Assembly (NCBI RefSeq): GCF_038024855.1
Contig: NZ_CP139089.1
Location: 2,514,501 to 2,578,500 of the forward strand
From: Methylocella tundrae
GTDB lineage: Bacteria; Pseudomonadota; Alphaproteobacteria; Rhizobiales; Beijerinckiaceae
Reading direction: 5' to 3'
DNA length: 64,000 bases
Shown: one piece after another, positions 43,612-51,202 of the stretch
How positions within the stretch are numbered: position 1 is the first letter of the stretch
Layout: each line of letters begins with the position of its first letter
Translations under genes and position numbers: made by a program
Notes under the pieces: model-generated
What the model was told of the DNA's origin: nothing
Database searches by the model: none
What the model saw: only the letters and a program-made list of their open reading frames with translations

Positions 43612-45666
43612 ATGTCCACTGAAACCCGTTCAACGTCATTGTTCAACGCGCCGCTTCTCGCGGCCGCGCTCAAAGACGCCTTCATCAAGCTCGATCCGCG
43701 CCAATTGCTGCGCAACCCCGTGATCTTCGTCACCGAAGCCGTCGCTGCGCTGGTGACGGTGCTTTGGATCAAGGATCTTGTCCTTCATGTCGACGATCCC
43801 TTCTTCTCCGGGCAGATCGCCGCATGGCTTTGGTTCACCGTGCTGTTTGCGACCTTCGCCGAGGCGGTGGCGGAAGGGCGCGGCAAGGCGCAGGCGGAAA
43901 GCCTCCGTCGCACGAAGTCGGATCTCGTCGCCAAGCGGCTGCCCTCGGCCGCTTCCCCGATCCAGGCCTATAAGAGCGTCCCGGCGACGCAGCTGAAGCT
44001 CGGCGACATTGTCGTCGTCGAGGCCGGCGAGCTGATCCCCGGCGACGGCACGATCGTCGAGGGCCTCGCCTCCGTCAATGAAAGCGCCATCACCGGCGAA
44101 TCGGCGCCGGTCATTCGCGAATCCGGCGGCGACCGCTCCGCCGTGACCGGCGGCACGATGGTTCTGTCCGACTGGATCAAGGTGAGGATCACGAGCGAGC
44201 CGGGCTCTTCCTTCATCGACCGCATGATCGCTCTCGTCGAGGGCGCCGAACGCCAGAAAACGCCGAATGAGCTCGCCCTGTCGATCCTGCTGTCCGGGCT
44301 TACGCTCATCTTCCTGATCGCAGTCGTCACGCTCTGGGGCCTTGCCAATTATTCGGCGACGGCGCTTTCAGTCGTCGTGCTCGTCGCGCTGCTCGTCACG
44401 CTGATCCCGACGACGATCGGCGGCCTTCTGTCGGCGATCGGCATCGCCGGCATGGACAGGCTGATCCGCTTCAATGTCGTCGCCACTTCGGGCCGCGCGG
44501 TGGAGGCCGCCGGCGACGTCGACACGCTTCTCCTCGACAAGACCGGCACCATCACCTATGGCAATCGCCTCGCGACGGAATTCTTCACCGTTCCTGGCGT
44601 CGACGACGGCCGCATGGCGGAAGCCATTCTGCTCGCAAGCCTTGCCGACGAGACGCCGGAAGGACGCTCGATCGTCGCCCTCGCCAAGACGGAATATGGC
44701 GTCGCGGAGCCGGACCTTTCCTTGAGGCCCGCGAAGATCATCCCCTTCTCGGCGCAGACCCGGCTCTCCGGCATTGATCTCGACGGCCGCTCGATCCGCA
44801 AGGGCGCGGTCGACGCGATCTTGAAGCTCGCCGGAATCAGCCCCGAGGCCCCGCCATTCGCTTTCCGCCAGGCGGTCGACAAGATCGCGCGCTCCGGCGG
44901 CACGCCGCTCGGCGTCAGCGAAAACGGCATCCTGCTCGGCGTCATTCATCTGAAGGACGTCGTGAAGCCGGACATCAAGGAGCGCTTCGCCGAACTTCGC
45001 GCCATGGGCATCCGCACCGTGATGGTGACGGGCGATAATCCGATCACCGCCGCGGCCATTGCCTCGGAGGCGGGCGTCGATGATTTCATCGCCGAGGCGA
45101 CGCCAGAGGACAAGCTCGCCTATATCCGCAAGGAGCAGACGGGCGGCCGGCTCATCGCCATGTGCGGCGACGGCGCCAATGACGCGCCGGCTCTCGCCCA
45201 GGCCGACGTCGGCGTCGCCATGCAGACCGGCACGCAGGCGGCGCGCGAGGCCGGCAATATGGTCGATCTCGACAGCAATCCGACGAAGCTCATTGAGATC
45301 GTCGGCATCGGCAAGCAGCTTCTGATGACGCGCGGATCGCTGACGACCTTTTCGGTCGCGAACGACGTCGCCAAATATTTCGCCATTCTGCCTGCCCTGT
45401 TCGTTGCGACCTATCCCGAGCTCAGCGCCCTCAACATCATGCATCTCGCCTCGCCGAAGTCGGCGATTCTCTCCGCGGTGATCTTCAACGCGCTGATCAT
45501 CGTCGCCCTGATTCCGCTGGCGCTCAAGGGCGTCGAATATAAGCCCGTCGGCGCCGCCGCGCTGCTGCGCCGCAATCTCCTGGTCTACGGCGTCGGCGGC
45601 CTCATCGCGCCCTTCATAGGCATCAAACTGATAGATCTCATCGTCTCGGCGGCGCATCTGGCCTAA
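43612..45666 (+). CDS. kdpB: K+-transporting P-type ATPase subunit B
   Basis: The 684-residue P-type ATPase has the phosphorylation site [15 protein letters not shown], the actuator motif [15 protein letters not shown], the nucleotide-domain KGAVDAI segment and the hinge [18 protein letters not shown]. It hydrolyses ATP to energise K+ uptake through KdpA. Length and motifs are canonical. The stop codon TAA overlaps the first two bases of a 66-base repeat element. Confidence 0.98.
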   Translation: MSTETRSTSLFNAPLLAAALKDAFIKLDPRQLLRNPVIFVTEAVAALVTVLWIKDLVLHVDDPFFSGQIAAWLWFTVLFATFAEAVAEGRGKAQAESLRRTKSDLVAKRLPSAASPIQAYKSVPATQLKLGDIVVVEAGELIPGDGTIVEGLASVNESAITGESAPVIRESGGDRSAVTGGTMVLSDWIKVRITSEPGSSFIDRMIALVEGAERQKTPNELALSILLSGLTLIFLIAVVTLWGLANYSATALSVVVLVALLVTLIPTTIGGLLSAIGIAGMDRLIRFNVVATSGRAVEAAGDVDTLLLDKTGTITYGNRLATEFFTVPGVDDGRMAEAILLASLADETPEGRSIVALAKTEYGVAEPDLSLRPAKIIPFSAQTRLSGIDLDGRSIRKGAVDAILKLAGISPEAPPFAFRQAVDKIARSGGTPLGVSENGILLGVIHLKDVVKPDIKERFAELRAMGIRTVMVTGDNPITAAAIASEAGVDDFIAEATPEDKLAYIRKEQTGGRLIAMCGDGANDAPALAQADVGVAMQTGTQAAREAGNMVDLDSNPTKLIEIVGIGKQLLMTRGSLTTFSVANDVAKYFAILPALFVATYPELSALNIMHLASPKSAILSAVIFNALIIVALIPLALKGVEYKPVGAAALLRRNLLVYGVGGLIAPFIGIKLIDLIVSAAHLA

Positions 45667-45730
45667 GCTTTTGAATCTGGAGCGATTTCTGATCGATCGA
45701 ATGACCCCATCCGATCGGAAAGCGCTCTAG
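45665..45730. repeat. 66-base intergenic repeat, copy 1 (between kdpB and kdpC)
   Basis: It starts AAGCTTTTGAATCTGGAGCG and ends CGATCGGAAAGCGCTCTAG, with a GATCGATCGAATGA centre. The same 66 bases, with three mismatches, occur in inverted orientation at 49900-49965 just after kdpE. The AAGCTT end begins within the kdpB stop codon, and the CTCTAG end leads to 86 bases before kdpC. Confidence 0.9.
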
Positions 45731-45816
45731 ATCACGACGATCGTCATGCTCTGAATAAACGGACTACACAGGATGGTTGGCCGCGTTTGGGATCGCCATC
45801 CTTAAAGGAGAGACAA

Positions 45817-46422
45817 ATGTTGCAACATCTTCGACCGGCCCTTGTCATGCTGGCGCTGTTCACGGTCCTGACCGGCGTCATTTATCCCTTCGCTCTCACA
45901 GGCTTCGCGGCGATCGCCCTTCCCGGCGCCGCCAATGGCAGCCTCATCAAAAAGGGCGACGTCATCATCGGCTCGAGCCTCATCGGGCAGACTTTCACCA
46001 AGGACGTCTATTTCCACAGCCGCCCGTCGGCGACCAGCGCAGCCGACCCGAATGATTCGACGAAGACGATCGACGCGCCCTATAACGCCGATAATTCCTC
46101 GGGCTCAAACCTTGGCCCGACCTCGGCCAAGCTGATCGACCGCGTCAAGGCCGATATTGAAACACTGCGCGGCCAGGGTCTTGCCGGCCCCATCCCGGCC
46201 GATGCGGTGACGACGTCCGGCTCCGGCCTTGATCCCGATATTTCGCCGGCCTATGCGAAAGCGCAGGTTGCGCGCGTCGCCAAGGCGCGTAACCTGCCGG
46301 AAGCAAAGGTCGCCGCGCTCGTCGACGCCACCACATCAGGGCGCCTCCTTGGGGTTATCGGCGAGCCGCGCGTCAATGTTCTGGAGCTGAATCTGGCGCT
46401 CGACGGCATGAAGGGCAGCTAG
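45817..46422 (+). CDS. kdpC: K+-transporting ATPase subunit C
   Basis: A 201-residue protein with one N-terminal helix (ALVMLALFTVLTGVIYPFAL) and a periplasmic domain containing FHSRPSATSAADPNDSTK, GSNLGPTSAKLIDRV, the VTTSGSGLDPDISP motif and ARVAKARNLPEAKV, all conserved in KdpC. It assists K+ binding. The ATG at 45817 with AAAGGAG is chosen. The gene is preceded by a repeat element rather than directly abutting kdpB. Confidence 0.96.
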   Translation: MLQHLRPALVMLALFTVLTGVIYPFALTGFAAIALPGAANGSLIKKGDVIIGSSLIGQTFTKDVYFHSRPSATSAADPNDSTKTIDAPYNADNSSGSNLGPTSAKLIDRVKADIETLRGQGLAGPIPADAVTTSGSGLDPDISPAYAKAQVARVAKARNLPEAKVAALVDATTSGRLLGVIGEPRVNVLELNLALDGMKGS

Positions 46423-46507
46423 CAAAAATTGGGCTGATCCTGACGCGCGCCGCTGATCGCAACGTCGCCGGGATCAGCCTGGAGATGGCGCAAAGCTGGA
46501 TTGGGAA

Positions 46508-49210
46508 ATGGCGGGCTCTGAACGCAAGGGTGAAAAGCAGCGGCCCGACCCCGATGCGCTTCTGGCGCTGGCGAGCAAGGAGGCGCGGGGCAAGCTCACC
46601 GTCTTTCTCGGCGCCGCGCCCGGCGTCGGCAAGACCTTCGCCATGCTGGCCCGCGCTCAGAGCCTCAAGGCCGCCTCCGACATCGTGGTCGGCCTTGTCG
46701 AGACCCATGGCCGCGCCGAAACGGCGGGGCTGCTCGAGGGGCTCGAGGTCCTGCCGCGCCGCACTGTCCCCTATCGGGGCCAGACGATCGAGGAATTCGA
46801 CATTGACGCGGCGCTGGCGCGCAAACCCGGCATTATCATCGTCGACGAGCTGGCGCACACCAACGCGCCCGAAAGCCGTCATCCGAAGCGCTACCAGGAC
46901 GTCGAGGAGCTGATCCGCGCCGGCATCGACGTCTGGACGGCGATGAACATCCAGCATCTTGAAGGCCTCTCCGACGTCGTCGCCCGCATCACCGGCGTCG
47001 CCGTGCGCGAAACCGTGCCGGACAGCGTGCTGAAGCTCGCCGACGAAGTCATCGTCGTCGACATCACGCCGGCGGAACTGATCCAGCGCCTCAAGGACGG
47101 CAAGGTTTATGTGCCGGATAATGCGCGCCGCGCGATCGACGGCTTCTTCAAGCCGGGAACGCTCACCGCCCTGCGCGAACTGGCGCTGCGCCGCACGGCG
47201 GACCGCGTCGACGACCAGATGGTCGACTTCCTGCGCCAGAACGTCATCGAAGGCCCTTGGGCGACCGCCGAGCGCCTGCTCGTCTGCGTTGGTCCCCAAA
47301 GCTCATCGGAAAAGCTGGTGCGCGCCGCGAGCCGGCTCGCCGACGGGCTCAATGCGCCCTGGACCGCGGTGCATCTCGAACGCGCGGGCGAAGAGCTCAA
47401 TCCCCGCGCCGATAACGCCCGCATCGACGAGACCTTGCGCCTCGCCGAGCGGCTTGGCGCGGAGACCATGCGCGTCAGCGCGTCTGACTTCGCCACTGAG
47501 ATCTTGCGCATCGCGCGGCGCGAGAACGTCACGCAGATCGTGCTTGGCCGATCGGCCGCCGGCTGGTGGTCGCACCTGCGCGGCAAATGCCTCAGCGACG
47601 CCATCATGCGTCAGGCGAGCGATATTGGCGTGCATATCATCGCCGATGAGGAGGCTGAGCCAAGCAGCGCGCCACGGTGGCGCCTGCCGGCGTTCAAGTT
47701 CGGCTCGATCGCCGCGCTCGCCACCGTCGGCTCTGTCGCCGGCGCGGTTCTGATCGGGCTGGGTCTTCAGCTGATCGTCAAACTGCCCAATGTTTCGATG
47801 CTGTTCATGATGGCCGTGCTGCTTTGCGCCATCTATTTCGGGCGCTGGTACGCCATCAGCGCGGCCGCTCTCTCTTTCTTCGCCTATAATTTCTTTTTCA
47901 TTCCGCCGGTCTATACCTTGACGATAGCCGAGCCGCATGAATTTTTCGCGCTCATCCTTTTCCTGATCGTCGCCGTTCTCGCCGGCGGACTCGCCGGACG
48001 CATCCACGATCAGGCGGAGACGGTGCGCAAGCGCTCCGCCAGCACACAGGCGCTCTACGAGTTTTCGCGGAAACTTTCGGGCGCGGTCAAGCTCGACGAC
48101 GTTCTCTGGGCGAGCGCCTCGCATTTGCGCAACGCGCTGAAGGCCGACGTCGTGCTGCTCTTGCCGGAGGACGGCGAGCTTCAGGTCAAGCTCAGCTGGC
48201 CGCCGGACGTCACGCTCGACGGCACGGAAATGACGGCGGCGCGCTGGGCGCTGGACAAAGCGGAGCCCGCCGGCCGCGGCAGCGGAACGCTGCCGAATCT
48301 CGCGTTCCAGTTCCGCCCCCTTTTGACGCCGCGCGGCGTCATTGGCGTCTGCGGCTTCCGGCAAGGCAAGGCGACGCCGCCGCTCGAGGCGGGAGAGGAG
48401 CGCGAACTCGCCGCTTTGCTCGATCAGACCGCGATTGCGCTCGACCGCGCCCTGTTGACGCGAGAGAGCGCCAAAACAGCGGCCCTGAAGCAGAGCGAGA
48501 AGCTGAATTCCGCGCTTTTGTCCTCGCTCTCGCATGATCTGCGCACGCCCCTGTCCTCGATCATCGGCGCCGTCACCACCTTGCGCCAGCTTGGCGAAAA
48601 AATGAGCGCCGCCAGTCACGATGATCTTCTCGCCTCAATCGAGGAAGAGGCGGGGCGCCTCTCGCGCTTCGTCTCCAACCTCCTGGACATGACCCGTCTC
48701 GAAGGCGGCGCGCTGAGGCCGAAGCGCGACTGGGTCGATGTCTGCGATGTGATCCGGGCGGCGGCCGATCGCGGCCGGAAGGCCTTTCCCGAACGCGCGA
48801 TCGAGGTTAGCCTCGCGCTGGATCTGCCTCTCGTGCGAGGAGACGGGGCGCTGCTGCAACAGGTGCTGTTCAATCTGATCGACAACGCCAATAAATATGG
48901 CGGCGTTGATGCGCCGACCTCGATATTCGCCCGGCGCGACGGCGGCGATGTCGTGATCAGCGTCACGGATCTCGGCAAAGGAGTGCCCCCGGCCGATCTT
49001 GAGAGAATCTTCGACAAATTTGTTCGCCGCGGCAAGGTGGATGGCCGCGTCGCCGGGACAGGGCTCGGACTTTCAATCAGCCGCGGCTTTATCGAAGCCA
49101 TGGGCGGCTCGATCAAGGCGGAGAGCCCGGCAGTGCGCAAGCGCGGGACGCGCATCGTCATTCGCCTGCCCGCCGCCGACGCCAATGTCGGCGAAAGGAG
49201 CCCGCCGTGA
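46508..49210 (+). CDS. kdpD: Osmosensitive K+ channel sensor histidine kinase
   Basis: The 900-residue kinase has the N-terminal KdpD domain with Walker A (VFLGAAPGVGKTFAML) and Walker-B-like IIIVDELAHTNAPESRHPKR, a USP-like domain, four helices (about 400-500), a GAF-like region, HisKA (SLSHDLRTPLSSIIGAV) and HATPase (NLIDNANKYGG; GTGLGLSISRG). It senses K+ limitation or turgor and phosphorylates KdpE. The last four bases overlap kdpE (GTGA). Confidence 0.97.
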   Translation: MAGSERKGEKQRPDPDALLALASKEARGKLTVFLGAAPGVGKTFAMLARAQSLKAASDIVVGLVETHGRAETAGLLEGLEVLPRRTVPYRGQTIEEFDIDAALARKPGIIIVDELAHTNAPESRHPKRYQDVEELIRAGIDVWTAMNIQHLEGLSDVVARITGVAVRETVPDSVLKLADEVIVVDITPAELIQRLKDGKVYVPDNARRAIDGFFKPGTLTALRELALRRTADRVDDQMVDFLRQNVIEGPWATAERLLVCVGPQSSSEKLVRAASRLADGLNAPWTAVHLERAGEELNPRADNARIDETLRLAERLGAETMRVSASDFATEILRIARRENVTQIVLGRSAAGWWSHLRGKCLSDAIMRQASDIGVHIIADEEAEPSSAPRWRLPAFKFGSIAALATVGSVAGAVLIGLGLQLIVKLPNVSMLFMMAVLLCAIYFGRWYAISAAALSFFAYNFFFIPPVYTLTIAEPHEFFALILFLIVAVLAGGLAGRIHDQAETVRKRSASTQALYEFSRKLSGAVKLDDVLWASASHLRNALKADVVLLLPEDGELQVKLSWPPDVTLDGTEMTAARWALDKAEPAGRGSGTLPNLAFQFRPLLTPRGVIGVCGFRQGKATPPLEAGEERELAALLDQTAIALDRALLTRESAKTAALKQSEKLNSALLSSLSHDLRTPLSSIIGAVTTLRQLGEKMSAASHDDLLASIEEEAGRLSRFVSNLLDMTRLEGGALRPKRDWVDVCDVIRAAADRGRKAFPERAIEVSLALDLPLVRGDGALLQQVLFNLIDNANKYGGVDAPTSIFARRDGGDVVISVTDLGKGVPPADLERIFDKFVRRGKVDGRVAGTGLGLSISRGFIEAMGGSIKAESPAVRKRGTRIVIRLPAADANVGERSPP

Positions 49211-49899
49211 GCCTCGATCGCATTCTCGTCGTCGACGACGAGCCGCAGATCCAAAGGTTTCTGATGCCCGCGCTGAAGGCCGCGGGCTATGAAGTCTTGA
49301 GCGCCGATACGGGAGCAAAGGCGCTGAAGGCGATCGCCGTCTCCGCGCCTGACGTGATCATCCTCGATCTTGGCCTGCCTGACATGGACGGCAAGGAGAT
49401 CATCAAGGAGGTTCGCGCCTGGTCCCAGGCGCCGATCATCGTCCTGTCGGCGCGCGACCGCGAGAGCGAAAAGATCGCGGCGCTCGATCTCGGCGCCGAC
49501 GATTACGTCGAAAAGCCTTTTGGCGTCGGCGAGCTCATCGCCCGCATCCGCGCCGCGCTTCGCCATAAGGCCCATGACGCCGGCGAAAGCCTGCACGTCG
49601 AAGTGGACGGGCTCAAGGTCGACACGCTGAGGCGCATCGTCACGAAGAATGGCGAGCCGGTGCGGCTGACGCCGACCGAATATGACCTCCTCGCCATTCT
49701 CGTGCGTCACGCCGGACGCGTCGTCACCCATCGCCAGCTTCTCGGCTCGGTGTGGGGCCCGGCGCATGTCGAGGATACGCAATATCTGCGCGTCTTCATC
49801 GGCCAGCTGCGGGCCAAGGTCGAAGCCGATCCGGCGAATCCCCGCGTCATCCAGACCGAGCCCTCGATCGGCTACAGATTTGTGGGCGGCGACATGTGA
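49207..49899 (+). CDS. kdpE: Response regulator of the kdp operon
   Basis: A 230-residue OmpR-type regulator starting at a GTG. The receiver has ILVVDDEPQIQRFLMPAL, phosphoacceptor Asp in VIILDLGLPDMDGKE, the Lys of VEKPFGVGELIARIR, and a winged-helix output (RLTPTEYDLLAILVRHAGRV; EPSIGYRFVGGDM). It activates kdp transcription under low K+. Its TGA stop is followed immediately by the CTAG end of the intergenic repeat. Confidence 0.97.
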   Translation: MSLDRILVVDDEPQIQRFLMPALKAAGYEVLSADTGAKALKAIAVSAPDVIILDLGLPDMDGKEIIKEVRAWSQAPIIVLSARDRESEKIAALDLGADDYVEKPFGVGELIARIRAALRHKAHDAGESLHVEVDGLKVDTLRRIVTKNGEPVRLTPTEYDLLAILVRHAGRVVTHRQLLGSVWGPAHVEDTQYLRVFIGQLRAKVEADPANPRVIQTEPSIGYRFVGGDM

Positions 49900-50012
49900 C
49901 TAGAGCGCTTTCCGATCGAATGGAGTCATTCGATCGATCAGCAATCGCTCCAGATTCAAAAGCTTGAGCTTATTCTTGTCGATCAAATCGATCTGATCGG
50001 AATATGCTCTAG
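49900..50012. repeat. 113-base palindromic repeat element, copy 2 plus a partial third arm
   Basis: Bases 49900-49965 are the inverted copy of the repeat at 45665-45730. They are followed by a degenerate sequence ending TGATCGGAATATGCTCTAG. The two outer ends, CTAGAGCGCTTTCCGATC and the complement of the terminal segment (CTAGAGCATATTCCGATC), match at 15 of 18 positions, so the element is bounded by inverted CTAGAGC ends. Its left CTAG directly follows the kdpE stop, and the right CTAG supplies the TAG stop of the convergent DHFR-like gene. Confidence 0.85.
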
Positions 50013-50419
50013 TCAGCCCGCGATGCGGCCGCGGTCAGCCAGGCGGGATCGAAATAGCGATCGGCCTCGCCATCATAAGGGAGCCTCGTCACGTCCCAAT
50101 GCTGGACGAAGGGCGCATAGGCCCGCCACACGGGCGGTCCGCCGCCGATGAAAACGAGCCGGTCGCTGAAGCGCTCCAGAACCGACTTCGGATCGTCGGT
50201 CGACCGCACCACGACGAGCGTCCGTCCGGGTCGCGCCCAGTCGGGAAAAGAGCCGATCGTGCATGGGCCCGCGATCAGCACATGGCCCTTGGTCAGCTCG
50301 AAAAATCGCGCGACGTCGGCCCTATACTCACGGCCGGGATTGCCCTCCCAGGGCAGGGCGCCCTTGAGGCCGAGTTGTCCCCGCTGTCCGATGGCGCAAA
50401 TCACGCGAACCTCGCCCAT
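50009..50419 (-). CDS. Dihydrofolate reductase-like protein (possible pterin reductase)
   Basis: A 136-residue protein with DHFR-like features: VICAIGQRGQLGLKGALPWEG (LPW motif, residues 22-24), an acidic residue at the catalytic place (Asp35 in YRADVARFF), HVLIAGPCTIGSFPD at the cofactor loop and FIGGG near residue 92. The loop reads AGPCTIGS rather than the usual GRxT, so it is divergent. A GGAG precedes two adjacent ATGs; I use the second. It lies 132 bases downstream of mgdD on the same strand, so it may serve the C1-carrier needs of the methylamine operon. It could instead be a dihydromethanopterin reductase (DmrA type), known in methylotrophs; sequence alone does not decide. Confidence 0.7.
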   Translation of the reverse strand: MGEVRVICAIGQRGQLGLKGALPWEGNPGREYRADVARFFELTKGHVLIAGPCTIGSFPDWARPGRTLVVVRSTDDPKSVLERFSDRLVFIGGGPPVWRAYAPFVQHWDVTRLPYDGEADRYFDPAWLTAAASRAD

Positions 50420-50551
50420 CATCGTCTCCAGAAGAATGCCGGTCGCGCGGGCGAAAAACCCGCCTGAGCGTTGATCGAAGGGGACAGTCTCTAGGGGCAA
50501 TGGCGGGAGCGCGCAACCGGCGGCGCTCTCATGGCCTGGGGTGATTGTGCT

Positions 50552-51202
50552 TCAAACCTCGTCTTTGAGGTCGACGCGCAGGGCGTAGGGCTCGCTGGCT
50601 TGGATGAGGGCGTTGTGGAGGCTTGCGGCGAAGCTTCGGGCGACGGCGCATTCATAGGCGTGGCCGGCGGTTGTGCGGCGGAGCTGGACGCTCATGCCGT
50701 GCAGCTCGGTGGCGGCGGCGGCGCCTGGCGGGAAGGCGGCCGGGTCGAGGTCGAGGCGGACGAGCTTGACGAGCGCGTCGGCGGCGCGCGGTCCGCTGAG
50801 CCTGAACGCCGTGAAGCCGTGCGAGACGTCGACGACGGTCGCGAGATCGCGCGCCGCCGCGATCAGCGCGGCGCGGCGCGGGGCGCGGTCTTTTCCGCGC
50901 GCAATGGCGTGCCAGCGCGACGGGCCGACGCCGACGAAGGAAAAGCCGCCCGCCTCGACGGTTTGCGGGCCGTCGGCCGGCGCCTGTCCGAACGCCGCGC
51001 CGATCGCCGCGATGAGCTCCGCCGTCCTGCCGCGGCGCGCCTCGATGTTGAAGCGGTCCTCCCCGGCGACCAGCTCCAGCGTCACGCCGGGCGCCGGCGC
51101 CGGCGCGCCAAAACGTCCGGCGCGAAAATAATGCGGCGTCAGTTCCAGGGCGAGCCCGGCCGCGGCGCCGGCCGCATGAGATGTTGCAAAGGGGTCAGAC
51201 AC
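50552..51202 (-). CDS. mgdD: N-methylglutamate dehydrogenase subunit D (sarcosine oxidase gamma-like)
   Basis: A 216-residue protein matching the SoxG family: GITVVDVSHGFTAFRLSGPR-like core (TVVDVSHGFTAFRLSGPRAA), PGAAAATELHGMSVQLRRT, and AYECAVARSFAASLHNAL at the end. The GTG start overlaps the mgdC stop by eight bases (GTGTCTGA), proof of coupling. It is the smallest non-catalytic partner of the heterotetrameric enzyme that oxidises N-methylglutamate. The name follows the mgs-gmaS operon context; alone it would be called soxG. Confidence 0.85.
   Translation of the reverse strand: MSDPFATSHAAGAAAGLALELTPHYFRAGRFGAPAPAPGVTLELVAGEDRFNIEARRGRTAELIAAIGAAFGQAPADGPQTVEAGGFSFVGVGPSRWHAIARGKDRAPRRAALIAAARDLATVVDVSHGFTAFRLSGPRAADALVKLVRLDLDPAAFPPGAAAATELHGMSVQLRRTTAGHAYECAVARSFAASLHNALIQASEPYALRVDLKDEV

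Noticed and set aside
45665..50012. Complete insertion sequence around kdp because of inverted repeats
   Set aside because: The repeats bracket normal kdp genes and there is no transposase; they are better explained as short intergenic elements.
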